Assembly: GCF_000968195.1 (NCBI RefSeq)
Contig: NZ_FO704550.1
Span: 1,612,001 to 1,676,000 of the forward strand
Origin: Xenorhabdus doucetiae
Lineage (GTDB): Bacteria > Pseudomonadota > Gammaproteobacteria > Enterobacterales > Enterobacteriaceae
Length of the DNA: 64,000 nt
Direction: 5' to 3'
A program made the position numbers and the translations under genes. The stretch's first letter is position 1; each line of letters begins with the position of its first letter. Positions 1-8,674 of the stretch are shown here, in pieces. The notes under the pieces are model-generated. The model was not told the origin of the DNA. It did no database searches and was given only the letters and a program-made list of their open reading frames with translations.

Positions 1-1083
1 GGTAGGGTGCCCGGGATATTCGAGTACGGATAACCCATTGATTTGGCCAATAACTGAGCCTTGCGTATGAATCAATACCTGACCTTTCAGAATTTCATCC
101 ATACTGCGTTCGGCCAAATAGCCATGACGCCAAATACGATTATTTTCCGCTTGTTGCAGGGAATGTTGGGTAATCTGTTGTTCCTGATGATAATTGGCCG
201 CGGCTGCTAATTTCTGCTGCAACCATTGCATATCCAGTGGCAACCGGCATTGATCTTCGGTATAACGCACAGCGAGTTTAATTAACTCAGGCCAGGCATC
301 GGCGCTCAGTGGCGGCAAGTTTTGCTGCTGAATGATCCCATTAACGTATCGGCACCATACCGCCAAATCATCTTCTTCATGAAAGGGCATATCCAGCTCA
401 AATTCGCCATACAACGCGCTGCTTGCCAGTTCAGGTTCAATGGCTTGTAGCTCTTCGAGACTGAGCCTGTCTCCGACCAAAACCAGACGCAGATCCAATT
501 CCATTGACGGTATCGGTAAGGGGAGAGAGCGGTTTTCATCGTGAGAAAGCCAATCAAAACGACGCTGAATAATCATCTGCTTGAGACGAACCCACATCAA
601 TGGCTGCGAGAGCAGGGTACGCAGGGGCAAAACCAAGACCCCCCCGTTGACCTGATGGATAAGACCGGGTTGCAGTTGAATGACCTCTTGATAGGTATAG
701 AGATTGCCGAACAATTGCTCAGGTTCAATCCACTCACGGTAAGCAACGCGCTTGGTTGGCGCAAAAAGCCCTTCGCCTGAAGAGTGCCAAGTCATGGTTT
801 GATGCTCTATCTGATAATAACCGCCGATATCTGGACAGTCCTTCGGCAACAAAGAGGAAATGGCATCGGATAAAAGGGACAGATAAACATCACTCTCTTC
901 TGCCTTTAACAGCATAAAAGGTTGACGCAGGGAGGTCTGACAAAAAAGGGATAACCCATTGTGCAGTCTGGGTTGAACCACATCCATTGTGATGGGGGAC
1001 AATTCAGCGACAGAATTAAAGAGGGCCTGATAAGGCGCATTGTTTGGCTGTAATGCCTGCCAGTCTAGTTTTATATTCGTCAA
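1..1083 (-). CDS. lonH: Lon-like protease LonH/YcbZ, partial (N-terminal 361 codons)
   Basis: ATP-independent Lon-family protease homologue. The open frame runs off the left edge, so the proteolytic Ser/Lys domain is outside the window. Recognisable family segments are PGLIHQVNGGVLVLPLRTLL, RFDWLSHDE and GQINGLSVLEYPGHP, in the order found in E. coli YcbZ. I chose the TTG at 1083 because MTNIKLDWQ aligns with the E. coli start MTITKLAWR. An upstream ATG at 1119 is in frame, but a TATAAT box at about 1129-1124 would put the transcript start almost on it. Position next to matP and ompA matches the enterobacterial order. Confidence 0.9.
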   Translation of the reverse strand, partial: MTNIKLDWQALQPNNAPYQALFNSVAELSPITMDVVQPRLHNGLSLFCQTSLRQPFMLLKAEESDVYLSLLSDAISSLLPKDCPDIGGYYQIEHQTMTWHSSGEGLFAPTKRVAYREWIEPEQLFGNLYTYQEVIQLQPGLIHQVNGGVLVLPLRTLLSQPLMWVRLKQMIIQRRFDWLSHDENRSLPLPIPSMELDLRLVLVGDRLSLEELQAIEPELASSALYGEFELDMPFHEEDDLAVWCRYVNGIIQQQNLPPLSADAWPELIKLAVRYTEDQCRLPLDMQWLQQKLAAAANYHQEQQITQHSLQQAENNRIWRHGYLAERSMDEILKGQVLIHTQGSVIGQINGLSVLEYPGHPT

Positions 1084-1289
1084 AGTGATAGCTACGTCAT
1101 AGAGTAAACAAGGAAACATTTATTATACAAGATTAAGCCGTGAACCAACATGCCAGAATTTTGCAAGAAACGCCATTTGAGCCAGCGTTTTTATTACTTG
1201 TAAAATATGCCAATATTCGTGTTGCTATAGGCAAATTAAAGAAATAATTGCTATGCTTAATTTAAGTTACGCTGTCACTGAGAGATGAA

Positions 1290-1739
1290 ATGAAATATCA
1301 ACAATTGGAAAATCTGGAATGTGGCTGGAAATGGGCTTATTTGGCAAAAAAACACCGTGAAGGTGAGCCGATTACTAAATACATTGAAAAAAGTGCCGCA
1401 CAAGATGCAGTCAATAACTTAATGAATTTAGAAAGCGAGCCAGTCAAGGTACTAAAATGGATTGCCCAGCATATGAATCCGGATTTATCCAACCGAATGA
1501 AGCAAACGATTCGGGCACGGCGTAAACGTCATTTTAATGCTGAACACCAACACTCGCGTAAGAAATCCATTGATTTGGATTTTCATGTCTGGCAGCGGCT
1601 TTCAGCACTTTCCCAACGGCGCGGCAATACCTTGTCAGAAACGATCATACAGCTATTGGAAGATGCTGAATATCGGGAAAAATATACGCATCAAATGTCG
1701 AGTTTGAAGCAGGATTTGGAAGCAATATTAGGCAAATAG
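1290..1739 (+). CDS. matP: Macrodomain Ter protein MatP
   Basis: DNA-binding organiser of the chromosome terminus macrodomain; it binds matS sites and bridges to the divisome through ZapB. The 149-residue product is nearly colinear with E. coli MatP (150 aa). It starts MKYQQLENLECGWKW and carries the basic stretch RMKQTIRARRKRHFNAEHQH and the ribbon-helix-helix part KKSIDLDFHVWQRLSALSQR with a C-terminal coiled coil. It is divergent from lonH and convergent with ompA, as in E. coli. Its presence suggests a location not far from the Ter region, but that is inference. Confidence 0.97.
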   Translation: MKYQQLENLECGWKWAYLAKKHREGEPITKYIEKSAAQDAVNNLMNLESEPVKVLKWIAQHMNPDLSNRMKQTIRARRKRHFNAEHQHSRKKSIDLDFHVWQRLSALSQRRGNTLSETIIQLLEDAEYREKYTHQMSSLKQDLEAILGK

Positions 1740-1771
1740 CTTCCTAATAAACAGAAAAATAGCTGAAAAAC

Positions 1772-1796
1772 AAAAACCCCATTAAATGGGGTTTTT
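1772..1796. terminator. Bidirectional terminator between matP and ompA
   Basis: Perfect 9-bp inverted repeat AAAAACCCC / GGGGTTTTT around a 7-nt loop. The A and T tracts serve both strands, fitting the convergent genes on either side. Confidence 0.85.
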
Positions 1797-1818
1797 GATA
1801 AATCAATTATAACAGTAT

Positions 1819-2943
1819 TTAGTTAGCCGCTTGTGGCTGAGTCACCACTTCGGTCGTGCCCTGAATGTTGATAATGACACGACGATCTGGAGCCAGGCAG
1901 TCGATAAGTTTAGCGCGAACTTTAATGCTATCACAGGTAGAGCCTGTGACAGGATCTACCTTACCGCGACCTTCTGCCTGAATGCTGTCTGCTGGGATAC
2001 CTTTAGCGACCAGATAATCTACAACGGACTGAGCACGTTTCTGAGACAGTGGCAGGTTGTAGTTTTGGCTGCCGATGCGGTCGGTGTAACCGAGTACCAC
2101 AACCTTGCCCTGAGTTGGGTCGATTTTAGCCAGTTGGTTATAAAGGTTGTCCAGTTCCTGTTTACCTTCTGCTTTCAGAGTAGATTTGTTGAAATTGAAC
2201 AGAACATCAGAGCGCAGGGTAAAGCTCTTGCTTTCAACGATAGGCGCCGGCGCTGGCGCAACTGGAGGTGCTACTGGTGCAACAACTGGCGCAGCTTCAT
2301 CTTGACCGAAACGGTAAGAAACACCCACACTCAGCAGGCCGTTATCTGGACGGGCACCAACGGTAGTCGCATCACCGATGTTATTAACCCACTGATAGTC
2401 CAGACGGGTTGCCAGATTTTTGGTCAGTGCGTACTCGACACCAATCGCGGCCAGAGGAGAAACACCTGTGTCGTTGTTTTTCAGTCTGCGCTGGTCATTT
2501 GCACCTGTTCCAGCAACTGCATTGGCATTATAGGTTGCAGAGGAGTCCGCACGCCATACCATACCGCCAAGACGAGTATAAACATCCAGATTGTCCAGCA
2601 CTGGGTAGCTCAGTTTAGTGGTCAGTTGAACGCCTTGAGCACGGAAAGCACCGTTATTAACGCTGCCCTTATAAGCGATACGGCCTAACCAATCGTAACC
2701 CAGTTCAAAACCCAGATATGGGTTTGCTTGATAGCCGACATAAGCACCTGCACCCAACTGGTTTTTGTGGGCAGAACCGTTGCCAATCTGGTCATTATAA
2801 CCATTGCCGTAGAAATTTACGTCATGGTATTGAGACCAACCCAGCTTAGCACCGGTATACCAAGTGTTGTCCTTTGGAGCTGCTTGAGCAGCAGTTGCGA
2901 AAGCTGCCACTGCCATTGCTACTGCGATAGCTGTCTTTTTCAT
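1819..2943 (-). CDS. ompA: Outer membrane protein A
   Basis: Major outer membrane protein that anchors the envelope to peptidoglycan. The product has 374 residues. It has a signal peptide (MKKTAIAVAMAVAAFATAAQ, cleaved before APKDNTWY), an eight-strand barrel with aromatic strand ends (GAKLGW, GYQANPYLGFELGYDW), a Pro/Ala linker near residue 200 and an OmpA_C peptidoglycan-binding domain (NFNKSTLKAEG, GYTDRIGSQNYN, LSQKRAQSVVDYL). The start at 2943 is set by GAGGCG seven bases upstream. An in-frame start ten codons earlier has no signal-peptide logic. It lies between matP and sulA as in E. coli. Confidence 0.97.
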   Translation of the reverse strand: MKKTAIAVAMAVAAFATAAQAAPKDNTWYTGAKLGWSQYHDVNFYGNGYNDQIGNGSAHKNQLGAGAYVGYQANPYLGFELGYDWLGRIAYKGSVNNGAFRAQGVQLTTKLSYPVLDNLDVYTRLGGMVWRADSSATYNANAVAGTGANDQRRLKNNDTGVSPLAAIGVEYALTKNLATRLDYQWVNNIGDATTVGARPDNGLLSVGVSYRFGQDEAAPVVAPVAPPVAPAPAPIVESKSFTLRSDVLFNFNKSTLKAEGKQELDNLYNQLAKIDPTQGKVVVLGYTDRIGSQNYNLPLSQKRAQSVVDYLVAKGIPADSIQAEGRGKVDPVTGSTCDSIKVRAKLIDCLAPDRRVIINIQGTTEVVTQPQAAN

Positions 2944-3315
2944 TGTACGCCTCGTTATCATCCAAATAGGCAATTGGCTTTAAAAGCCTTATTGTTAGCC
3001 ACTGGTTAAAATGTTCTGTTAGGTAACCATGCTTTAATCAGAAGATCTGTTCTGAAATATAAGAGCGGTAAGCACAACTCCCTAAACTGTGTAAAGTCTA
3101 CAACGAAGTTAAAAAGTTACAAGTACACTGTGACACATGGCACAAAATTTTTAATTTTAGACTGACATAAAATAAGTATTTTTGACGAACATTTACAATT
3201 TTTACATTATTAATATAGTGATTTTCATTACAAACAATAATGATTCTCAATGAATAGTTCATTTTTTATAAAAAATATTAAGACTAATCCTAATATTGGT
3301 TAATGATGATTTTAA
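2944..3315. other. ompA upstream region, no gene
   Basis: 372 bases of AT-rich DNA between the ompA start and the sulA stop. It should hold the ompA promoter and, by analogy with E. coli, a long 5' leader. I see no coding potential or clear stem-loop that I can assign with confidence. Confidence 0.5.
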
Positions 3316-3909
3316 TTAATGATAGTAATTAGAGTGAATTTGTAGCCTATTTGTTTTTGGCAATTTTGTTTGTGAAAATTGAGGTAATAAATTTTGTGGG
3401 CGCATAATAAAGCCAAGTGTAATTCCTTTTTGCGCAGCGATTTGTAGCGTATTGAATTGATATTCTGATAATTCGGGTAACCAACCTAATACAATACTGT
3501 AATTACCACTCGCCAGCGCTTTTTCCATAGCACTCACCGAAGCGATAGGGCAAATTTGACTGAGTTGGACAACTTTATTTAGGGGCAGGTTGGCCTCCAT
3601 TAACCACCGACGGCTTAATTTCTTATTAGGATTTACCCAAAGTAACCATCGCTCTTCTTTTCCTGATTGACGTAATAAAGGAAGAAGAATGTGATTAATG
3701 ACAGCATGATGTTCACTGTAGATCAGCTCACTAACTACACCTTTTATCGGGTTTATCGGATGTGAAATGTATTGGGGTGGCTCTACAAAAGAGACTCTTT
3801 TCACGGTCATCCCAACCCTTGTTTTGTCTGTTTTATGTTCGTGCTCTGTTGTGCCGGCTGCTGTTGTTCTTTTCTCAGAGAGATATTTCCACGCTGTTCG
3901 GATGCTCAT
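3316..3909 (-). CDS. sulA: SOS cell division inhibitor SulA
   Basis: SOS-induced inhibitor of FtsZ polymerisation, removed by Lon after damage is repaired. The 197-residue product shares the family core ISELIYSEHH-like segment, LLPLLRQSGKEERWLLWVNP, RRWLMEANLPLNKVVQLSQI and LASGNYSIVLGWLPEL. It is somewhat longer than E. coli SulA (169 aa) at both ends. The start is at the ATG 3909 because GAGGAA lies four bases upstream; a start five codons earlier lacks a binding site. Directly upstream is a perfect LexA operator. Neighbours ompA and tfoX are the usual ones. Confidence 0.95.
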   Translation of the reverse strand: MSIRTAWKYLSEKRTTAAGTTEHEHKTDKTRVGMTVKRVSFVEPPQYISHPINPIKGVVSELIYSEHHAVINHILLPLLRQSGKEERWLLWVNPNKKLSRRWLMEANLPLNKVVQLSQICPIASVSAMEKALASGNYSIVLGWLPELSEYQFNTLQIAAQKGITLGFIMRPQNLLPQFSQTKLPKTNRLQIHSNYYH

Positions 3910-3943
3910 AATGTTCCTCGCCACAGGTCGCTGTTATGATAAG

Positions 3944-3959
3944 CTGTATATTTATACAG
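3944..3959. promoter_or_regulatory. LexA operator (SOS box) of sulA
   Basis: CTGT-N8-ACAG with AT-only spacer (CTGTATATTTATACAG), a perfect match to the enterobacterial LexA box, 35 bases upstream of the sulA start. Predicts DNA-damage induction of sulA. Confidence 0.93.
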
Positions 3960-3991
3960 TATAACGCTATTTGATTAAAAGCAAGTCCCTT

Positions 3992-4012
3992 TTTTTCAAA
4001 GCGCTTCGCAAA
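3992..4012. promoter_or_regulatory. Possible CRP-S site upstream of tfoX
   Basis: The sequence has a good right half (TCGCAAA) and a T-rich left arm resembling the Sxy-dependent CRP-S consensus. Only one half is convincing. Autoregulation of sxy through a CRP-S site is known in E. coli; here it is a suggestion. Confidence 0.3.
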
Positions 4013-4162
4013 AATTTACAGAAATTAGCATTTTCCTGACTTAACGATTGGCAGTTGGAAATAGATTGCGTATGGTTTTAATTAGTTGTTCTTGTTATCT
4101 ATTTTATTAATAACAAGCATGATCAACCATTGCGTTGGAATGTGATTCATGGAGCGATAAAA

Positions 4163-4789
4163 ATGTTGTTATCCGGAGATCGTTTTGCTCAATTGCAACA
4201 TGGCGTATCTGCACTGGGCAAAATCAAGAAAAAATCTCAATTTGGGGGCATTGGGTTGCTAATCGATGGGATTTTATTTGCTATCAGTTCTGATGGAGAG
4301 TTTTATTTACGAGGTAATAGTCACGTCGAAGTATTATTTAAGGCCAGGGGAATGGAGAAATTTATTTACTCAAAAAGAGGAATACCTGTGACTTTACGGT
4401 ATTATCGTGTTAGTGAATCACTTTGGCAGAATCAAAAACAGTTATCCGAATATGTAAATTTAGCCTATCAATACAGTATGAAAGAGATCATTGATAGACA
4501 GAAAATACCGATTAGGCTTAAAGATCTCCCTAATTTAGGGATCGCTTTAGAGAGGCAATTATGGAAAGTGGGTATCTCTAAAGTAGAAGAATTACGAATT
4601 GTGGGTGCAAAAGCGGCTTACCTCAAACTCCAGCAACAGAGGAAAAAAACCAACATCAATTTGTTATTTGCTTTGGCAGGGGCAATAGAAGGATGTCATG
4701 TTGCGGTATTACCCGAAAAATTGCGTGACGAATTAATTAGCTGGCACAGTGAATTGGTTCACCATCATTCAGATCCTTATTCATCATGA
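4163..4789 (+). CDS. tfoX: Competence/CRP-S co-activator TfoX (Sxy)
   Basis: Regulator that works with CRP at CRP-S promoters of DNA-uptake genes. The 208-residue product has the TfoX N-terminal domain (SQFGGIGLLIDGILFAISSDGEFYLR, then VTLRYYRVSESLWQNQ) and the TfoX C-terminal helical domain (RLKDLPNLGIALERQLWKVGI, LRIVGAKAAYLKL). The ATG at 4163 aligns with the E. coli start and has GGAG eight bases upstream; an ATG at 4130 is also in frame. Synteny sulA-sxy is conserved, but the next backbone gene, yccS, is 27 kb away because of inserted DNA. Confidence 0.93.
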   Translation: MLLSGDRFAQLQHGVSALGKIKKKSQFGGIGLLIDGILFAISSDGEFYLRGNSHVEVLFKARGMEKFIYSKRGIPVTLRYYRVSESLWQNQKQLSEYVNLAYQYSMKEIIDRQKIPIRLKDLPNLGIALERQLWKVGISKVEELRIVGAKAAYLKLQQQRKKTNINLLFALAGAIEGCHVAVLPEKLRDELISWHSELVHHHSDPYSS

Positions 4790-4802
4790 ATGAAAATGGG
4801 TG

Positions 4803-4827
4803 AATAGGGGCGTGGTGCCCCTATTTT
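4803..4827 (+). terminator. Terminator downstream of tfoX
   Basis: Nine-base-pair stem AATAGGGGC / GCCCCTATT with a GTGGT loop, followed by TTC. It lies between the convergent tfoX and nucleosidase genes. Confidence 0.75.
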
Positions 4828-4845
4828 CTAAATTCATGCAATATC

Positions 4846-5373
4846 TTATGCAGGGATTGAAGTTTTTTGGGTAACGTGCTTTTCTGCTATAGATTGAATT
4901 GCATGGCTTAATATTGCCGGATCATGTGCAAAATCATTCAGCGAAATATGATGAACCTGAGCAATAGCGGATAACCCTTTTAGTAAATGGCTGGCAGAGT
5001 GATTAAAGGGGTGTTCGGTGACCAGTATAATCGGACGGTTTAAGGCGGAAGCCCAGCCTAATTCGATATGGGTGCCGTCCGTCCTGATGAGTTGTTTTTG
5101 TTGTGGGCAGACGGGCAAAATGGCAACAAAAATATCACACTGCTCCATCCATTGGCGATCCCGTTGGGAAACTTCCTCTGGTGTATATAAGTGTGTTGTT
5201 CCGCCAAATTGCTCTGTACGATGGGCTGAAAAAACTTCTGTACCGAGTGATTCCAATTGGCAAATAGCAGATTTAATGTGAACTTGTAAATTATTGTCTA
5301 ATACCCTGAGTCTTAATGCATGTTGAATAGGGCCGCCAATAAAAACTTTAAGATTAGAAAATAACATAGACAT
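4846..5373 (-). CDS. CMP N-glycosidase-like protein (MilB/BlsM type, nucleoside 2-deoxyribosyltransferase fold)
   Basis: Predicted to hydrolyse a pyrimidine nucleotide, most likely CMP to cytosine plus ribose 5-phosphate. The 175-residue product shows FIGGP (11-15), SAHR (49-52), D80 and THIELGWASALNRPI, with E104 as the expected nucleophile. The same order and spacing occur in MilB (mildiomycin) and BlsM (blasticidin S), which belong to the nucleoside 2-deoxyribosyltransferase superfamily. The start has GAGGT six bases upstream. It is the last gene of the minus-strand cluster, 123 bases after the glycosyltransferase gene. A general nucleosidase is the alternative, but the cluster context favours supply of free cytosine. 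Confidence 0.7.
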   Translation of the reverse strand: MSMLFSNLKVFIGGPIQHALRLRVLDNNLQVHIKSAICQLESLGTEVFSAHRTEQFGGTTHLYTPEEVSQRDRQWMEQCDIFVAILPVCPQQKQLIRTDGTHIELGWASALNRPIILVTEHPFNHSASHLLKGLSAIAQVHHISLNDFAHDPAILSHAIQSIAEKHVTQKTSIPA

Positions 5374-5496
5374 AGGGTTACCTCTTATGGAAATAAGATC
5401 TTGTGTTTATCAGAGTAGGTAATAATGATTTGTTTTTATACAAATATCATCAGGCTATTATTTGAATAAATTATACTTTTCATTATTGTGTTATAT

Positions 5497-6720
5497 TTAG
5501 ATTATGCTGCCATCTTTCAATTTTTGCTTGGAAAACCTATTTTCAATATAATCAACAATAATGTCATCTGCACTTTTTTGAATCATGTCATTTTCGGAAA
5601 TGTCGCTTTGGAAAATATCGTGACAAAAATTGATGTTGTTTTTTTCCTTTGCAAGGAATTGGCTGATCATATCCATCGCTCGTTTTCTTTCTGTGGGGGT
5701 ATTAATAAATAAGTCATTACATTTTTTAATTAACGCTAACCCCTCTTTCTCTGGCAAGTATAGAGGAATATCAGGGTAACCATATTCTGATTGCCATAAA
5801 AAACCGTGTTCATGACTATAATAATGTTGTAGATAAACGTCTAATTGTAATTGCTGACTATAATTTTGTGGTGGTAAGAAAAAAACATCTTTATTAAGAG
5901 CGACACACTCATAAAATGTTGTAAGACCAGGATTGGCTAATACTTTATGGGCACGATGTAATTTGTGCAGAAAATCCTGCCTTGCAAAACAGCCAATATC
6001 AATATGAGGATGTGTTTTGGCAAACATTTCTGCCAGGTTGACGATCGTTTTGCCTCCACCCGCAATAGTAATCTTGGTTTCCTGTTGCAAATAAGGAATA
6101 GACAATAGTTCTTTCAGAAAATGGTAATAAAAATCGGTGGTATCGGCATAGACGGTATCAATCCCCCCCAGTGTAATTAACACGCCTTCTGGTGGATGGT
6201 CATCTGTCATACGTTCATCCATCATATATTGTTGCAGGGAGCTATGAAGAATTGGGGGTATTACTTGATAAGTGCCGAGCTTATCTTGGAATCGTTCAAT
6301 ATTGCGTTCTATTCCGTGAAAATTCTGAATAAATGTTTTCTCGGTTTGGTGCAGATCGACCTGAAGATTATCCCACATCCAAAATAGCGTATCGATATAG
6401 ATAATGGTGGTATCAAGTTTCGAGACGAAATTAATCGAATTAGGGTTAGTATTGCTGATATACAAGTCTGCACCTGAAATAAGTTCAGCGTAGCGTGAAA
6501 GCTCGCTAACAGAAGTGGTATCACATTCATAAATGGCATCAAATAAGCCGGATTTTTGGCCTAATTGCGAAGAAGTGAGTGTACCTAACAAAATAAATTT
6601 AGTACCTGATATGAATTTATTTCGACGCTTTAATTTCTCCACCACATTTAATGTGGTGGAGATCGGGCCAAAACAGAATGGATCAGCGTCAAATATAATA
6701 TAGGGAGCATTTTTCAACAT
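5497..6720 (-). CDS. GT-B-like glycosyltransferase, candidate cytosylglucuronate synthase
   Basis: The 407-residue product looks like a two-domain nucleotide-sugar transferase. The N-terminal half begins with a Rossmann-like strand (YIIFDADPFCFGPISTTLNV). The C-terminal half has GVLITLGGID, KITIAGGGKTI and ANPGLTTFYECVALNKD, resembling the UDP-sugar-binding part of MurG-like enzymes. In blasticidin-type pathways such an enzyme (BlsD) joins cytosine to UDP-glucuronate. I infer that role from the neighbouring MilB/BlsM-like, radical SAM and DegT genes, not from a remembered alignment. The start is nine bases after the upstream stop, with GAGAA in front. Confidence 0.55.
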   Translation of the reverse strand: MLKNAPYIIFDADPFCFGPISTTLNVVEKLKRRNKFISGTKFILLGTLTSSQLGQKSGLFDAIYECDTTSVSELSRYAELISGADLYISNTNPNSINFVSKLDTTIIYIDTLFWMWDNLQVDLHQTEKTFIQNFHGIERNIERFQDKLGTYQVIPPILHSSLQQYMMDERMTDDHPPEGVLITLGGIDTVYADTTDFYYHFLKELLSIPYLQQETKITIAGGGKTIVNLAEMFAKTHPHIDIGCFARQDFLHKLHRAHKVLANPGLTTFYECVALNKDVFFLPPQNYSQQLQLDVYLQHYYSHEHGFLWQSEYGYPDIPLYLPEKEGLALIKKCNDLFINTPTERKRAMDMISQFLAKEKNNINFCHDIFQSDISENDMIQKSADDIIVDYIENRFSKQKLKDGSII

Positions 6721-6729
6721 GTTATGTTC

Positions 6730-7830
6730 TCATAAAGGAATATTTACATTTTCTATATCAAATTGTTTAGTATAAGGACAATATAAAAAAGTACTGCCAT
6801 GAAGATGATTAAGATGCCATCGCCCGGAAAGATTGAGATCGCGTGTCATTAAATGAGCCAGGAAAATATTGTGCAAATTTTGATGGGAGACAATCATTCG
6901 CATGGAAGACATTGAAAGCTCATCACCCACTTGCATGATAAAACGATGAATTCTGTTGGCGGCATCCGTTACCTGTTCTGAATTTTTGAAAGGCAAATCA
7001 AGGGGGGTATAGAGCAAACGATGGGCATAATCCTCACCATAACGACGTGGGATATCTGCCAGTTTCATGCCAATAAGCTCTTGCGGGAAGAACTCACAAA
7101 GTGCCTGCGTTTCTTGTAATAAACAAGATTGATTGGCCGAACTGAGTGCGTGGGCAGTTTCCAGTGCCCGGCGTTGAGGTGAAGTGTAAATCGTTTGCCA
7201 CGGCAGTTTCCCCAGTATTCGGATACCGATGTCTTTAGCCTGTTTGATGGAAGTATCATCAAGGGCGATGATGTTATCTTCAGGGCAATAATCCAGATGA
7301 TCCAATGGAATAATTTGTCCATGCCTGATCCACAGTATCTTTAGGGGAGGGATGGGGCCATTATAATGCATGCGTTCATCGACTTGATGGCTCGAAAGCC
7401 CAAGGGATTGCCAAAAACAATTGGCATTTTTACCGACATCGGTTTCCAGATGAACCTGAGTGGCGCCGTGGCGACGCCCCCATTGCAACATGGCGTGCCA
7501 TAATCCATGACCTAGCTTTTGGCGCTGGTATTCATCCCTGATATAAAATTCAGCAATATTCAGGGTGACTTTTTCTTCTCGTTCAAGTTCTTCCCGCTCA
7601 AGATATACATTGGCTAATCCCGCCAATTGCCCGGTATTCAGTAACAAAAACAGCCCCCTGTCACCTTGCAGGATGCGTTGTTCAAGGGCCACATGGTTCT
7701 CTTTTGCTATCTCTTCTTCTGACAGATCCCCAAAAACGTCCGGCCAATGGCGCTGAAAATATTCGCCATAAAGATGAAGAAATGAATCCCACAAGGGAGA
7801 TTGAGGGGTAACTTGTTTGAGTTCTAACAT
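6730..7830 (-). CDS. Fused GNAT acetyltransferase - histidine phosphatase
   Basis: Bifunctional 366-residue protein. Residues 1-155 form a GNAT fold with the acetyl-CoA loop RQKLGHGLW (103-111). From residue about 164 a histidine-phosphatase (phosphoglycerate mutase-like) domain begins with WIRHGQ (RHG 169-171), followed by YTSPQRRALETA and MIVSHQNLHNI holding the second histidine. The ATG at 7830 was preferred over an in-frame TTG at 7848; it has GGAG eight bases upstream and lies one base after the preceding stop. The fusion suggests coupled acylation and dephosphorylation of one intermediate or self-protection of the product. The substrate is unknown. Confidence 0.75.
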   Translation of the reverse strand: MLELKQVTPQSPLWDSFLHLYGEYFQRHWPDVFGDLSEEEIAKENHVALEQRILQGDRGLFLLLNTGQLAGLANVYLEREELEREEKVTLNIAEFYIRDEYQRQKLGHGLWHAMLQWGRRHGATQVHLETDVGKNANCFWQSLGLSSHQVDERMHYNGPIPPLKILWIRHGQIIPLDHLDYCPEDNIIALDDTSIKQAKDIGIRILGKLPWQTIYTSPQRRALETAHALSSANQSCLLQETQALCEFFPQELIGMKLADIPRRYGEDYAHRLLYTPLDLPFKNSEQVTDAANRIHRFIMQVGDELSMSSMRMIVSHQNLHNIFLAHLMTRDLNLSGRWHLNHLHGSTFLYCPYTKQFDIENVNIPL

Positions 7831-7831
7831 T

Positions 7832-8674
7832 TTACTGACTCCATTCAACTCTGGGTGAACTGAACATCAACATGACTTTCTCACACCATTGGTGATAATT
7901 TTCGTTGGAAAGCCCTTTTTCTTGCCGGGGTTCAGCGAGTAATGGCTGCACCAGTCCCTGATGTTTAAGCAATGTTTGCACAGAAGGAGAGCATTTCTCC
8001 CAATCCAATACCGTGCGGTAGGGACTTGATTGATAAGCCGCGTACAGTGAGGCATGGTGAATATCATCTTCAATGGCATGAAATTTTAGCTGATCTCTCA
8101 ATGCCGCAAATTTTTCTTCGGCAGCAGTATAAAAAGCCGTGAAAATATTTCTGACCAAGGGGGAAATCATCTCCCTGTTTGTTAAGCGAAGGCGTAATGC
8201 CCCGCCAGTACGGATAAGTTTATTGCCGTTGAAAGAATAATAGGCAGCATCAACATGCAGGATCTCCTGTAGGCAATCTTTCCTGCCATAGCCTTGGGAA
8301 AGATCCAGAAACAGATGCGCATGGGAAGTGTTCCGCTTTTGCTGCAAAAATGCTGTATATCCCGGATCGATATAACCTAAAGGGTGGGCGAGAAGTACGG
8401 CACAAGGTTGTGGCAGGATTTTTAGCATGTCCAGCATAGCTTGGATATCTGCTTGCAAAACCACGCTGGCCTGTTCCGGCGGCAGAACGGGATAGAAAAG
8501 TGGCTGCCAATGAGCGGCATAAGCGGATTCAACCATACTCTGACATATCCACTCCGGCATCAGGCAGTTACCTTGAGGTGCAATAGCCTGAAGATCTGCA
8601 CGGAAAAGATCCCGTACCGAGTCACCATAGTGAATGATATTTTCCGAAAACGGGTTATTGCGGTCAGCTATCAT
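7832..8674 (-). CDS. Short fold-type I PLP-dependent protein
   Basis: 280 residues with the core of an aminotransferase-like PLP enzyme. LFLDLSQGYG places D124 for the pyridine nitrogen and YSFNGNKLIRTGGA gives K152 as the probable Schiff-base lysine. It is about 100 residues shorter than usual DegT or class V enzymes, so the C-terminal small domain is reduced. The sequence shows no frameshift, and the start overlaps the preceding stop as ATGA, so it looks intact and translationally coupled. A role beside the full-length DegT protein (for example in a dimer or on a second substrate) is possible. Function not recognised. Confidence 0.6.
   Translation of the reverse strand: MIADRNNPFSENIIHYGDSVRDLFRADLQAIAPQGNCLMPEWICQSMVESAYAAHWQPLFYPVLPPEQASVVLQADIQAMLDMLKILPQPCAVLLAHPLGYIDPGYTAFLQQKRNTSHAHLFLDLSQGYGRKDCLQEILHVDAAYYSFNGNKLIRTGGALRLRLTNREMISPLVRNIFTAFYTAAEEKFAALRDQLKFHAIEDDIHHASLYAAYQSSPYRTVLDWEKCSPSVQTLLKHQGLVQPLLAEPRQEKGLSNENYHQWCEKVMLMFSSPRVEWSQ

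Noticed and set aside
1831..2688. 285-codon open frame on the plus strand inside ompA
   Set aside because: Exact antisense shadow of ompA, whose product is unmistakable; no start signal or family similarity.
2728..3009. Plus-strand frame over the ompA signal peptide region
   Set aside because: Antisense to ompA; no independent support.
5018..5281. Plus-strand frame opposite the nucleosidase gene
   Set aside because: Shadow of the MilB-like gene; lacks a ribosome-binding site and similarity.
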